A DNA stretch of 64,000 nt from contig NC_085852.1 in the NCBI RefSeq assembly GCF_020906515.1, positions 1,426,001-1,490,000 on the forward strand, written 5' to 3'. The stretch comes from Vanrija pseudolonga. Its lineage: Eukaryota > Basidiomycota > Tremellomycetes > Trichosporonales > Trichosporonaceae. Positions 1-12,450 of the stretch are shown here, in pieces. The notes beneath the pieces were generated by a model, which was not told the origin of the DNA, searched no databases, and saw nothing but the letters and a program-made list of their open reading frames with translations. Within the stretch, counting starts at the first letter, position 1. Each line of letters begins with the position of its first letter. The position numbers were made by a program, and so were the translations under genes.

Positions 1-1033
1 CCGCTCGTCCGTCTCATCCAGTGTCTGAAGCGTTATCACGACTCGGGCCTCCAGATCCATTTGGTCAACGTGAGCCAAGCGTTACCGCGGTTCCTGGACG
101 ACGCCACTGACATGTCTTAGGGTGGAAAATACTGCAGCTCGATTCTGTCCGGATGTCTCTTTATCTGGTGGCGCAGCCAGGGTATGTGGCGCGCTGAAAT
201 GACCGAACATGATGCTCATCATTCCACAGGTGAACGCCGAGCGCATACCTCCTTCGTCGTCTGGATCATTTTTGCCACCGTGTCCTCGATCTACACTTCG
301 GCATGGGTGCGTGAGCGCGCGCGGTAGTCGCGGGTAGTCGTCATGCGGTCTGTCGTACTCACACCCCCCACAGGACCTGATTGTCGACTGGAGTCTCCTG
401 CGACCGGGGTACAAGCTCCTGCGCCCGGACCTCGGGTACGCCCACCCGATCGTCTACTACTTTGCAATGGTCACCAACATTATCGTCCGCTTCATCTGGG
501 TCTGGTGAGTCGCGCGCGTGGGCGTGGGCGTGCACGGCACAGCAGGGCGGCGCACTGACAACGGACAACACAGGTACATCCCCAACACGGTCATCCACCC
601 GCGCCTCCGATCCTGGATGTTTGCGTTGTTTGAGATGCTCCGGCGCTGGCAGTGGAACTTTTGTGAGTCGCCTCGCCCACTGGCGTGGTCAGTGCTGACG
701 ACGCCAGTCCGTGTCGAGACCGAACACCTCGGTAACGCCGACGCGTACCGCGTCACGCGTGAGATTCCGCTGCCGTACCGCCGCGTCGACGACGACGGCT
801 CCGAAGACGACATTGCTGCGACCAAGAAGAGCCTTGCGCGCCGCGCCAGCACCAACCCCATCGCTGTCAAGCTTCGCAAGATGAAGCACAGCCTCGTGGG
901 CAAGGACACGTCGGGACGCGGGCCTGACGCCTTGCCTGTTGGCGCGCGCGGCAACTTTGCCCAGCGCGAGTACGAGGCTCGTCGGCCCGGCGACGGCGAC
1001 GACGACCGCGAGAGCGAGCTGAGCGCAGTGTAG
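1..1033 (+). CDS. SYG1: SYG1/XPR1-family phosphate exporter, C-terminal part (EXS domain), 5' end outside window
   Basis: This is the 3' part of an EXS-domain protein of the SYG1/XPR1 family, membrane proteins that export inorganic phosphate and sense inositol pyrophosphates. The frame opens at base 1 with PLVRLIQCLKRYHDSGLQ, the typical EXS 'RLIQCLRRY' block. It continues over short introns through GKYCSSILSG, a hydrophobic segment with SFVVWIIFATVSSIYTSAW, DLIVDWSLLRPGYKLLRP, and a Tyr/Phe-rich helix ending IIVRFIWVW. The next exon, YIPNTVIHPRLRSWMFALFE, is followed by the family block FEMLRRWQWNFFRVE. The tail is hydrophilic and acidic. At least five introns were placed from GT-AG signals and frame continuity (for example donors near 84 and 507). 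The stop is at 1031-1033. The N-terminal SPX domain is expected upstream but is not visible. The family call is secure; the phosphate role is by homology. Confidence 0.88.
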
Positions 1034-1131
1034 TCAGTCGGGAGCCATCATATCACCCTCATAGATCTTGTCATTATGGAATTTGCTGCAGCATCGATTC
1101 GACACGACAATTTGCATCAGGATCACTAGCG

Positions 1132-4100
1132 CTATTGACCACCGCCCTTGCGCAGGGAGAAGAATCGGAACGAAGGCTTGCGCTCTGGAGGCGCCCGTCC
1201 CGTCTCTCCCTCGACATCGGCGTCGGCTCCGCCGTCGTACCCGACTCCACCCTCCTCATCAACAACCGAGCGCTTCTCAAAGTAGCGCGACGACAGCCAC
1301 TGGTGACCACCGCCGCCTTGCGCTACTTCGAGCGAGTTGCCACGTTCGTTGTCATTGACCGGAGCACGGTTGAAGAGCTCCTCGGCACTGAGAAGGCCGT
1401 TTGAACCAGGGGGCGACATGCCAAAGTTGGACCCGCCGGCACCCTGGCTCTCCTTGAGGTTGGCAGCAATCTCATCGAGGCCAGAGATGGAGCGGTTACC
1501 GTTTCCAGACCAGCGCGCCTTGCCGAGAAGCGGCCACTTGAGCGCACGCTTCTCGGACGCCGAGGGAGCAAAGAGCGACTCGTACCCACCCATGGCGAGG
1601 GGGAGCGAGTCGCTCGATCCCACGTTGGCGACGCCAGACGGGAAGAGGTTGAAGCCAGACGAGACGTTTTCAGACGAGGGCGAGGACGAGAACCAGCGGC
1701 GCGAGTTGGGGAGCGCGTTGACACCGGGCAGCGTAGAGGACGAGCCACCAAGGTGGGTCGGCGGCGTAACGTTCGGGAAGCGCGAGGTCGGGGTGACACG
1801 GCGAGCGCCGGTGACAGCACTGTCATCCGAACGCTCGAAACCAGTGGACACGAAACCAGCCGACGTGGGCCAGCGGGGCGAGTCCTCGCCTGATTCCGAA
1901 CCAGAGTCACCACCGTTGGCGGGCGGACCGGTACGAAGAGCGTCGTGGATCGTCGACAGAAGGCCGTCGTCGTCATCCTCGGGTTCAGCCTCGGAGCCGG
2001 CACCGTCAAGAGGGGTGATGTCCCCCTCGAGTGAGCGCACAAGGCCCTGGGGAAGCCAGTTGTCCATGAACTCGGAGGGCGACAGCACGCTGAGGGGCGA
2101 TCCTTGGTCCTCGGGTTCGTCGCGGGTAGGCGGGGTAACCTTGCCTTGAGCGAGCGCAGCAAGAGACCTCGAGTTGCCAGGGCCAAAGTCTTCAAAGCCG
2201 GCAATGTCGGCGGCCGCAGCACCATGGCGCGCGTCGTTGAGGTTGCGGAAAGACGAACTGTTCGAGTTGCCGTGCGCAAGATGACCATAGCCACTGGCAG
2301 CGGTTTGAGCGGGACGGGCCGTGTACGACTGGTCGAGATAAGGCATGCCGGCTTCAGCCATGTAGGCTGCAGCCTGCGAAGCCCACTGGTTGTCGGCGGT
2401 CTTGTTCTGGCGCTGGCCGTGCATGTAGCCTTCAGAGGCGGCAGCTTCGTATGCAGCTGCCATGAGCATCATTTCCTCTTCGGGGGCCATCTTGCGCGAG
2501 TCTTCCAGGGCAGCTTCGGCAGTCTTGAGCTTGTCCTCTGCCTCTCGCACTTGCTTTCCTAAAATGTCGTTTGTCGCTTCGAGCTCTGAGACGGTGACTT
2601 CCATGTCACCGAGCTCTGTGATCTTGTTGGTTACTGCCTCACGTGTCTCCTTGACGTGAAGAGCGCCTTCTTCAATTACAATCTTGACGTGTTTGCCGCT
2701 GAGCTCCATGTTGCCTTTGAGGTCTTCTATTTCAGAGCGGGCAGCCGACATTTTGGACAGGAGCGTGTCACGGGCAGACTCTGCACTCTTGAGTCGTTTC
2801 TCCGACTCGCGACGTGCAGCCTCTGCCTGGCGCTTCTGGTCTTCCAATGTCTTTGCCTTGGACTTGAGGTCCTGGCGCTCGGCATCGTCCTCTTTGCGGC
2901 GTTGGCGGAGCTCATCGACGGTGGATTGAAGATGGGCCTGGGCGGTAGCGACTGACTCGTCGTGGGCCGCAAGTTGTGACTGCAACTCGGCAAGCACAGC
3001 CTGAGCGGACGAGAGTTCACCCTTGAGGGCTGTTAGAACAGGCGAAGAGATTTCAAACACTGGATCAGCCACTAGTGGTGGCGTTGGCGGAGTAGCGACC
3101 AAGCTGACAATGGACCCGCGACGAGAGCTCGCACCCAGGTTGCTTGGCGGCAACGATGCGGACTGGGAGTGGAGGGGAAGCAGGTCGGCGAGGTCCTTGC
3201 TTGACTCGCTCTTGAACAAGAGCTTGGGGACCAGGGCCGAGGGTCGGACGGCGGCTGTGCAGAGGCGTCAGCTTTAGGAGATCACAATTGCACGGGCCCT
3301 GCGCGAGTCCGTGGGGTAGCAACTAGCTACTCACAAGGGGGAGACTCGTCCTTTGCGAGCACGGCGCGCATTTCCATGACGCCTGGCTTGTCCAAGATTG
3401 ACGACTTTTTCCTCGCCTTGTCGCGACGGGACAGATGCAGGAGACGCCATGCCCACTGGAACGATGACGGCACTGGGCCGAGGACAAACCAGTGGCCCAG
3501 GACGCCGAGGTATGAGATGACGGGCTCTGGCGGGGGAGCACCAGACGATTGTTTAGAGGGCCTTGCGAGGACCGGATCCGAGAGGAAGGCAGGAGGGCCT
3601 GGCGCCGCGGAAAAGGCGAGAGCAAAGAAGAAGTATGAGCGGTAGTTGAGCGATGGGGTTCGGAGCGTGATGGCGACGTGGTTGGCGAAGCGGAACGGCG
3701 CGATCGTCGGCGTGTCGGCACCGCTGCCAGAGGGCGAGGCATTCCCCGACGAGTTTTCGGCTGACGCTGCAGTCTCGGGCTCATCCGACGAGCGGATGTG
3801 CATGAGATGGCGGCGGAAGGCGAGCTCGGTGAGGTACGAGCGGAACGACGAGTCTGTTGGCTTTGTGATGGCGACTGAGGTAACATGTTAGCAAGATTTT
3901 TGTTTGGACGTGCGTGCGTGCGTGCGCCGAGGAAGGTGGCACGACTCTGCTGCCTGAACGACTCACCAAGCGCAAGCAAACAGGCGGCGGCGACGGCGTA
4001 GAAGAAGAGGCGCCAGACATCGGTGAGCGTGTCTGGCGACCAGGCTGGGCCGTGGACGAGCGAGCTCAGTCCGTTGGGTCCAAGCCCGTTGCGCGCGTCG

Positions 4101-4225
4101 TCGCCATCGCCGCCGTCAAAGACAGCGCCCGAGGCAGCGCTACCGCCGGCGAGGAGCGCAGCCACTGCGCCGCGTGAGCGGTCGCGCAGCGCACTGAACC
4201 CTGTGCGGAGGAGCGAGGACGGCAT
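1132..4225 (-). CDS. Orphan membrane-anchored coiled-coil protein
   Basis: I do not recognise this protein. Three exons (3967-4225, 3335-3874, 1132-3254) join in frame with GT-AG introns. The N-terminus has one hydrophobic segment, VWRLFFYAVAAACLLALV. It is followed by a region with three aromatic/hydrophobic blocks (around FRFANHVAITLRTP, YRSYFFFALAFSAAPG and LGVLGHWFVLGPVP), then a basic patch and a Ser-rich stretch. A long charged coiled coil follows (roughly residues 330-500, rich in Glu, Lys, Ala and Leu). The last 400 residues are Ser/Pro/Gly-rich, probably disordered. The layout suggests a tail- or signal-anchored organelle or nuclear-envelope protein projecting a coiled coil, but this is inference only. 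It stands tail-to-tail with the SYG1 gene, with 98 bases between the stops. The start at 4225 is the first ATG before the hydrophobic segment. Confidence 0.7.
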
Positions 4226-5561
4226 CTGGGGCCGAGAGCAGCAGCCGCTAGGCTAGCGGCTGGGCGTGTTGATATGAGATGGCTTGTTGTTTGGCGAGGG
4301 TCGATGGAGCGGCGTGCGGGGCAGCAAGCAAGCGATCAATCAATGCAGCAGACGGGACGGTGTGCCGGTGCTGCTGGCCATGGGCAGACGTGGGTAGGCG
4401 GGGCGGTGGGGCGCCGGGGTTGGTTGGTTGGAAGGGGGGAGGTGAAGGGAAGGGGAAGGCCGGGAGACGCGCGCGTTGTCGTCGAGGTGAGTGATGCGCA
4501 CGGTGCAGTAGATGCCCGCGTTGTCGGTCGATGCGGCGTCGGTGTGGACTGACGCACGGTGTTCGAGGCGACGACGATGGCAGCGGCGGCGGTGGTGTGC
4601 GAGTGATAAGAAGGAGTAAGAGGAGTTGTGGTGCAAAGGTGAGTTAGAAGCGTTTAGCTAGCGTTGTGCCTTCGTCGTCGCTCTCGCCTCGTTCACTCAG
4701 ATTTGAGTTTCAAAAGCCTCTGCCTACCCGCGTCCTAATTCAACCCTTGTCCTACCAAAAAGTTAATTCAAACCACCGCAGCCAGCCAGCCAGCCAGCCA
4801 GCCAGGCGCGCCAGGCGCCAGCCAGGTGACGATCGACCGACGCCAGGGCGAGGCGCCTGGCTGGGCTCCCGGCTCCAGCGGAACCATTTCCACGTGCTAA
4901 GGGCACAACGCCGTATAACTCCGGGGGTGGTACGTACAGTGAAGGTTTGCACTGTAGCATGCACCTGTGCACAATGCATACAGTTGAGCGACTGCATGCA
5001 CAAGACACGACATGCGTCTCCCCTCGCGACTGAACGCACAGTCTCGTGACCAGTGTGCGCCAAGTGAGCACTAGCCCCAAGCCCATCCGCCCTATGGACG
5101 AGACGCGAAACGGGCCAGAAAAGTTCGGGACGGCAGGTGTGGGCAGTAGTTTCGTGTTGTGACCTCGTCGCCCCGGGCGCCGCTGGCCGGGGCGCGGGGT
5201 GCCACTTGGATACACTATGGCTCGCTCGTTGACGCGTGATCGCGCTCGTGGCTCGCGATGATCGCGCCTCGGCCACCAGCGACCGACGGGCGGCCCCACC
5301 CACGCGCCCTCCCCGAACGACGACACGATGACGCCGCGGAACACACCACCGTCCACGCCCAGCCCCACCACAGCGTCAGTGGCGCCGCCGCCGTCCCGCA
5401 CTCCCGACGGAGTGAGCCGGCCCAAAGGCCCAATGATGGTGGCAGTGGCATATGCATGATAGTACAACAGGTACAAACAACTGTGGCGGTAGCGGCAGCG
5501 GTGGTGCTCGGCGCACGCACGCACGCGCGCTGACTCGCTTGCTCGCTCGCTCCAACTCGCC
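4226..5561. other. Intergenic, 1.3 kb
   Basis: This stretch lies between two minus-strand genes and should hold the promoter of the coiled-coil gene and the 3' end of the DUF1399 gene. It is GC-rich with a perfect GCCA tetranucleotide run (six units, 4781-4804). Open frames across it have no recognisable protein signal. Confidence 0.5.
4781..4805. repeat. GCCA tetranucleotide microsatellite (6 units)
   Basis: Six perfect tandem GCCA units, read directly, lie upstream of the coiled-coil gene. Confidence 0.9.
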
Positions 5562-6857
5562 TCACAACGTCTGGCTTCGTGATGGAGCCCGCACGCCTCC
5601 GCGGGCTCCACCCCCAAGAGGCGTGCCGCCGCGCGGCTGGCTCCCGGGTCCGAGGTAGTCGTGCCGGAACCGTGTCTTCCACAGCTTTTCGGCGCGCCGC
5701 AGCCCTGCGTCGTCGAAGCGCTCGCGGTCCAAGGGAGCGCCGATGAGGCGCGCAGTCTCGGTGCGATACCGCTGCCCGCGGAGCTGGTGCGTGCGCCATG
5801 CGATCTCAATGTCGAGCGTCGGTGGGAGGAAGGGGTGGCCGTCGACTGCGGCCATGAGGTCGAGCCAGGCGTCTGGGCGTGTCAGTGTGCCGTCCTTCGC
5901 TGCGCCCTCGCTACTCACGATACCGTACAATGCAGCGCTGGAACACGGCCATCCCTTCGGCGCTGGCACTGAACCGGGGGTCGAACCACCCCTGCTCCTG
6001 GGCCGTAGCGACGATCCTCGCCTGGCGCTGGACGGCGGCCGAGATATCCGGCGGCGTCCACCCGGAGATGGAGTGCATCGTGCGGAGCTCGTTGCCGCCC
6101 CACCGCTGGTCGAGCTGTGCAGGCAGCGTGTGGTCACGTACCGCCGCTGCTGCCTCGGCAAGGGGGAATGGCACGTCGTGCAAGGCCGCATATGTGCCCT
6201 CGAGGTCGCGCGCGTACTGGGCAGGGTTGAGCAGGTGCGCGTGCCAGCACATGAGCACGTCGAGCGGGGGCAGCTCGGCGGCCGTCAGCGGGGACGAGGG
6301 CGACGCGGGGGACCCCGCGGGCGTCGACGAGCTGCCGCTGCCGCTGCTGCTGCCTGTGCTCTGGCTGCTCGCGCTCGCCACGACGCGCCCGGGCAGGATA
6401 GTCGACGCCCAGCGTTCGTACTCGAACGCCGCGTGGTCCGCTACGCGGTGGAACTCGGGCCCGGCAGAGGAAGCGAGGGCGAAGAAGGCGCCGAAGAGCG
6501 CGAGGTGGTCGCGGACTGTGTGCGGGGTGTGGTCAGCACTTGCCTCCGGTCACCTCCACCTTCCTGCCTCCCTCCGCACTCACCCTGCGCTATGCTGACG
6601 AGCGGGCGGACAGCGTACCCCCCGACCTGTATACTCGCCGGCAGCAGCGTCGCGGGGTCGTAGTCGCGCGGGCTGAGGTCGAGGACGGAGCGGTGGGCGT
6701 CTTTCGAACTGCTGCGCGACGGCGTGGGCGCCTTCTTGCGGTGTGTGCTGTCGACAGGCGAGAGCGGGCTCGGGGAGTGGGACGGAGATGGCGCGCCAGG
6801 GGACACATCGCCGCTGTGCTTGCGCGCCAGGCCCGTCTTGAGGCGGTCAAGAAACAT
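5562..6857 (-). CDS. DUF1399 / GRDP-like protein
   Basis: Exons 6584-6857, 5919-6515 and 5562-5872 join in frame and code for about 393 residues. The family signature is present twice: LPPLDVLMCWHAHLLNPAQY, and later LDIEIAWRTHQLRGQRY. These match the paired 'D..W..H.L.P..Y' blocks of DUF1399 proteins, known in plants as glycine-rich domain proteins and widespread in fungi. Between them is an alpha-helical region with DQRWGGNELRTMHSISGWTP. The N-terminal 90 residues are Ser/Pro-rich and the last 30 are Gly/Arg-rich. The molecular function of this family in fungi is not established. The upstream neighbour in transcription is MPK1, more than 1 kb away, and there is no sign of joint control. The family call rests on the two WH(A/T)H blocks. 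Confidence 0.75.
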
Positions 6858-8041
6858 TGCAGGGGCGCGGGGGGCCGCGACGAGTGAGCGAGGAGAGGAG
6901 GAGCGAGATACTAATAACTAGGTTTGTAGTGGACCGACGGCCTTGATAAGCGCTATCGTCGTGACTGATCGCCGTACAGCGTGCGCTCGCTGGGATTATA
7001 ACGCGTCGTCGTCGTGAGAACGTGAAGAAGAACAATGCAATGAAAGGAAGGAGTAAGTAAGCAAAGCAGCAGCCTGCATACGTCTCAGCAGCGTACTAGT
7101 ACACAAATATCCACCGTCCACCACCGCCGCCGCCGTCGCCACTCTGCAAAGACGTAGCCAGGCAGGCACCATCTACTTACTGCTTACTTGTGCGCTCGGC
7201 CCCGTCCCCCCGCCGGCCGACCTGACCTACGCATCCCGATCAGTCAGAGAGCCCTGCGCCGCGCTCTGTAATCATCAAATGCTTGCATTTTCGTTGGGCC
7301 TCGCCCTCGGCGAGCGCCCCTCGCCGCGCCGCGTTCCCCGTGCATCTGCAGCGGACATGCAGAGCCTCCCCCTTGCTCCGCGCCCGGGGCATGCGTAGCA
7401 CCATCAACGTTGTTGCCTCTTTTGAGCTCGGGCAATCCTCAACAAAAGCGACCGTGTCAGCTGCCGCGTGCGTGCGGCGCGCCGCACTCGCTCCCCCCAC
7501 ATGGGCAACTGCCGCAGTGCCGCAAATCTGTTCCCCGCAGCTGCTGCTGTCACGGGCCACAGAGGGCTATTTTCACGCCTGACCGAGGCACTGACCCCTG
7601 GCAATCCCCTGGCATCAATGGCTCACTAACCACGACCGGCCGACCACCTCCGCGCGTCCATACGCGCCGCAATACATCCACTTCAAGACTTTTATCCAAA
7701 CTGAAATGCAGCGCCAAACCCCGCTGCGGCGTTGTTGTCATCCCCTCTGCTCCACCTCTGCCTACGCCATGATGACAAATGCAGAAATGGACTATAGATT
7801 GGGCTACTATGATGATGATTGTATTCCTCTGTGCTCTATTTTGACGACAGTGTCCAAGCCACACAGGGTGGCCTCGGCGGCGTCGGCAACGTCGGCCTCG
7901 CTGCCGACCCAGTGTCCTGGGTCAACCACGTAGCGCGTCATTGACGGTGACTATCGACGTAGCTTGATTTAAGGAGAGAGAGCGGGCGTCTTCCACTCGC
8001 CGCCTGCCCGCGTCGACGTCGCTGGCCTACGCGCCTACACG
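6858..8041. other. Intergenic, 1.2 kb
   Basis: This holds the promoter side of the DUF1399 gene and the 3' flank of MPK1. It is partly more AT-rich than the coding DNA and has no frame with coherent protein sequence. No RNA gene was recognised. Confidence 0.5.
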
Positions 8042-11036
8042 CTATGCCACCGACCCCTCCCCCGATACCGACCGCCGCGAAGACCCCTTTGACCCCCGTC
8101 GTGATCCTCGACGTCCCTTCACATTCAGCGTGATTGGCCCGTCGCTCGGCGAGTTGGTGATCAGAGGCTCGTCGTCGGTCGCATGCAGCTCGGTCAGGTT
8201 GGCAGTGCTCAAGCGGCGAATGAGTGGTCGCAAAGAGCCCATCTCACCGCCACCAGCAGACGAGGATGGAGCGCGGCTTCGTCGGCCAGACACTGATCCA
8301 GCAGTGTACTCGCCGCTCGAGCCAGTGCCAATGGCGTTGCTGTTGGGCCCGGGGGCGTTCGGTCCAGAGGCCGCAGTCATGGACAAGCCCGTCATGCCGA
8401 GGCCGCCGCCGAAAAGGAACGACATGGATCGGCGGTGAGTGACCGAGTGGCTCGACGAGCGGCGCGCAGTGCGTCCCATGGTCGACGCGCCAGTGGGTGG
8501 GCCAGCGCTGTGCCCAAACGAGTCCTCGGAGATGCCGGTGACAGGCGTGTAGGGACTCGTGTCACGCGAGCGTCGGGTAATCGGGCTCGTGTCCCGAGAT
8601 CGCCGTGTTGTCGGCGGAAGCGCTGTACGCCGCGGCCGTGGCGACCGGCCGGCCATGGCTGCTGCACCCAGAGCCGTACGGGTGCGGTCGGGAGAAAGGG
8701 TAAGCTCTTCGGATGCGACGGGCGAGGCGATGAATGTAGAGTTACCATCCTCCGTGACGCCCGTGTTAAGAGCGGATGGCACTGCCGCCGCCTCCTTTTC
8801 CTCTTGTTCTGGCTCCTCGACGACCTCTTCCAGCTCGTCGCCGTGGTCGAGTGCCTCCTCCTCCTGCTCCTCCTCAAACTCGTCCTCGACAAAGCCCTCC
8901 TCGAGCTCGGCCAGGCCGCGGACCTCGGCGCGGTACTCGGCAATCTCGCGCGTGATGGCTTCCCGGAGCTCCTCGGTCGTCTGCAGTGACTCGACCTGCT
9001 GCCACTTTTCGAATGGGAACTCGCAGACAGGCTCATCGGCAGGGTCGTGGTACGCAGCAACGTATGGGTGTTGAAGGGCAGTGGTGACGTCGAGACGCTC
9101 GGCGGGGTCAAAGGCGAGGAGCTTGCCCAGGAGGTCGACCGCGTCCGGCTCTGCGTCCGGCAGGACGTCCTCAAACGGCACACGCTCCTTCTTTGGCAGC
9201 GACCGCACATAGTTGGCAGCCTTCTCGCTGGCGATGCGGTCGAGCGTGGGGTCATCGGGAGTGCCGAGAACGGCGAGAATGAGGTTGAGCTGGTCGACGT
9301 AGTCCTTGCCCTTGAACATTGGCTTGCCGCCGAGGAGCTCGCCAAGGATACAGCCGATAGACCAGACGTCAATGGCAGTGGTGTAGCGGCGGTTGGAGAG
9401 CATGATCTCTGGTGCGCGGTACCATCGTGTGGCAACGTCTAACCGCACTGTCAGCAAGGCGCGGCGCGCACACACAGGCACAGCCCACTCACACTCTGTC
9501 AACTTGAGCTCGTCATTCTGGCCCGCCTCTCCTTGTATTGGCACAAATCCGCGGGCGAGGCCAAAGTCACAAATCTTGAGCTCGCAGTCCGAGTTGACAA
9601 GGAGGTTACCAGGCTTGAGGTCGCGATGAATGACGTTTGCCGAGTGAATGTACTGCAGGCGTTAGGCACACCTCCAACCGTCATCAACCCACCTTCATTC
9701 CACGCAGCAGCTGGTAGAGGAAGAACTGAATGTGCAGGTTGGACAGAGGCTGGCCAGAGCGGACAATCTGGTGCAAGTCGGCTGAACGCGGATCAGTATC
9801 ACTTCTCACGCCACAAGCGTCAGCCAAGTGCGTGACTCACCCTCCATAGGTTCCATGTAAAGGTAGCTGAAAGACCCGTCAGCGCCACCGACCATTGTAA
9901 ACACCCTTAATCCGTTTCCCATTCCCAAGCCAGTAGCAGCCCGTGGCTGGCGCCGCCTGTGGCGGCCGTGTGACCGTCTTGGCAGGCAAGCTGCCAGCCA
10001 GGTCGGGTCGGGGAAACGAACACGAGCACGGGGCGGCGCCGCCGTTGCAGAGCACAGGGGCGCGCCGAGCCGCGCCGACACTGACCCCACACACGACTCA
10101 CATTTCATTGTAACCGTCCCAGACATTGTCGAGGTCGATCAGGCCGGTCAGATTTTCGTGCTCGCCAAAGTGCCTGAGCAGCGTAATCTCGCGCAATGCA
10201 CGACGCGCCAGGATCGGCTTGTCAAACACCCGTGTGATGCACTTTACAGCCACGGGCTCGCCACTGATAGAGTCCTGCACGCTGACAACGAGGCCGTAGG
10301 CGCCCTGGCCGAGTGGTCTGAGTAGGCGCCAGCGGTCGGGCACGTGGAACAGATGCTGCAGTGTATGCAGAGTGTGGTATCCTCTGTGGGTTGCGTCAGC
10401 TATCTCACCAGCACACAGCTGTGTATCCACTCACCTCGAAGCGAGCACCTTATCGGATAGGGGGTGCTCCTCGTCATTGAACAGCAGCTCCCTTCGGATC
10501 TCATCACTGCCAGCGCCGCGCTTGAGCGACGCAGCCGCTGCGGCCATCTTGCCCGCGCCAGTGAGGGGCGTGCCTTGAGTCACGGGCGCAGTCAGCGCTA
10601 GGTTGTTGATGCTAGTGCTGCTGGCCATTGTGCTAGGCTGGGTACGGGCACGCGACGGGGCGAGCGACGACCCGACGTCGGTAATGGCGTCGGGCACAGA
10701 CGTTGACGACGGGGCCGCTGCCGTATCTCCCGAGGTCTCCTCGGGCGGGGTGGGGACAGCGACGCTCGACGCCGTTGTTGCTGTTGTCAGGCCGGCCGTC
10801 GTGGCGGGCACCGAGGCGGACGACGCTGTCGTGCCCGTGTTCGACGAGTCCACCGCCGCCACCGCCGCCGCAGAAGCTGCAGCAGCGGCAGCCTGTGGTG
10901 GCATGGCCGACGCTCGGCGGGGAATAAACGGCTTTGCAGCGACTGGAGAGAGGGGTGGCGACGGCGACTGGCGGTCTACGGCGAGGAGGGATGCATGGCG
11001 CGATGGGCTCGCGGGGGCGGGTGGCACGAGGGCCAT
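8042..11036 (-). CDS. MPK1: Cell-wall-integrity MAP kinase Mpk1/Slt2
   Basis: Terminal MAP kinase of the PKC1 cell-wall-integrity pathway. Six exons were placed: 10435-11036, 10102-10383, 9841-9866 (26 nt), 9693-9781, 9493-9652 and 8042-9438, about 850 residues. Kinase motifs in order are LGQGAYGLV (glycine loop), AVKCITRVF (Lys), [12 protein letters not shown] (catalytic loop), [10 protein letters not shown], and after splicing the activation loop [14 protein letters not shown] with the TEY dual-phosphorylation site typical of ERK/Slt2 kinases. [14 protein letters not shown] is the MAPK docking region. The Tyr codon of TEY is itself split by the last intron. Two parts are unusual: a ~200-residue Ala/Ser/Thr-rich N-terminal extension ahead of the kinase, and a long Ser/Arg-rich tail, making it much longer than yeast Slt2 (about 480). 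The start is the first ATG of exon 1 in frame. Confidence 0.93.
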
Positions 11037-12450
11037 CGTGGCCTGTGCTGGTGGGTGTGAGATGCTAGGGGGTTGGTGTTGGCTGTTGTTGTCGGGTGCG
11101 ATGTGGGTGTGATGGAGGTGAGGGGTGAGTGGATGGAAGTGGGCGGAAGGAAGGAGGCAAGGGATATGGGATAGGGGCCGGGTCGGTTGGGTGCTTGGTG
11201 GCTTGGCCGTGGTGTGTCGTGTGGACGGTGACTGGCGACTGGCGGCTGTGCGTGTGCGTGCGTGCTGTGTGTGTCTAGTCACAAACGTTGTTGTTGTAAC
11301 AACAAGAGACGTTCGAAGTGGCGAGCGAGTGAGTGTTGGTTGTTGTAGTGCAGTGTAGACTAGTTTCCGAGCCAAGAGCACTTAGCTTTTGGGTGGAATG
11401 TATCGGGTGTGGTGGTGGTGGGTGCACAGTGTTGACGCCGCAAAGTTTGCCTCACACTAAGCGGTGGGTAGGTGGGTGGGTGCTGTGTGATGCCGTGGGC
11501 AATAAGGCGGCGGCGGCGGCGGCGGCGGTGGACCCCCCGTTGCGGGTCGATGGCAGGTTCAGGGTAACTAGCAAGGATCGACAGTGCAACAGCAGTCCAG
11601 CCAGGACCCCCTTCAAACACCGCGACAGTCATTGCCTCTTCTGCGACGACGGATTACTCTGCGGCCGACAATGGCCCGGCGTCACTCCGAGTGGTGCAAT
11701 TGGTTTGTCGTTTGTGCCATTTCATGACAGACAGACATACCAATGTCGAGCTCGCTCTACCTACCCAACCCACGCACACTGCACATGCCGCCGCAGATCG
11801 TATCATGTACATCATAGCTCCAACGTGCTTGCCCCTGGTTGCTTATCCCGCACCCGTGAGAATGGACCTTGATAACGCACTAGGCGCCTGTGGTCACTGT
11901 TTCCAGCAACCTTCAGTTACCTAATAGTTCATATAGACCATGACTTAGGTTTCATTTCAGATCTAGAGGGCCTCGACGTGCCCCAGCCGAGGAATACGGC
12001 AAGCACACGCTAATACCAGTCGGGGGTCATGACACATGGTATCATGGGCAACTGGCGTGTGCTGCCGTCGCGGTCATCGCCACTCTACCACTCACGCTCC
12101 CGCAGTCACGCGGATATCCACGCTGCCCACCGATAAGACTAGCAAGATTTATCACGCCTGCATAGACTCGTACACTTGGTCACGGGTATGACAAAACCAC
12201 TCTCTCTCAATGACCACCCGGCTCGGAACAGAATCACACTCGGTTGGCGGCGGCGGCGACAGCCCTCAGCCGCCTGGCCCATCTCCGCAGGGCCAACCTA
12301 CCACCCCCAGGACCTTCCACCACGGTCCACCACTACTCGACCACTCCCCGCACGCACACCCTCCTCTCTAATTTCTCGGTGCCCAGAACAACCTGGGCGG
12401 TGAAATACACACCCCGATCATTCCGGGTAAATGTACGCGGTGGTGTCCGC
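11037..12450. other. Intergenic, 1.4 kb, upstream of MPK1
   Basis: Promoter side of MPK1 and 3' flank of the PMP3-like gene. It contains a GGC-type trinucleotide run near 11509-11530 and polypyrimidine/GT-rich tracts. No gene was recognised. Confidence 0.5.
11509..11530. repeat. Short GGC trinucleotide run
   Basis: About seven uninterrupted GGC units are read directly in the MPK1 upstream region. Confidence 0.7.
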
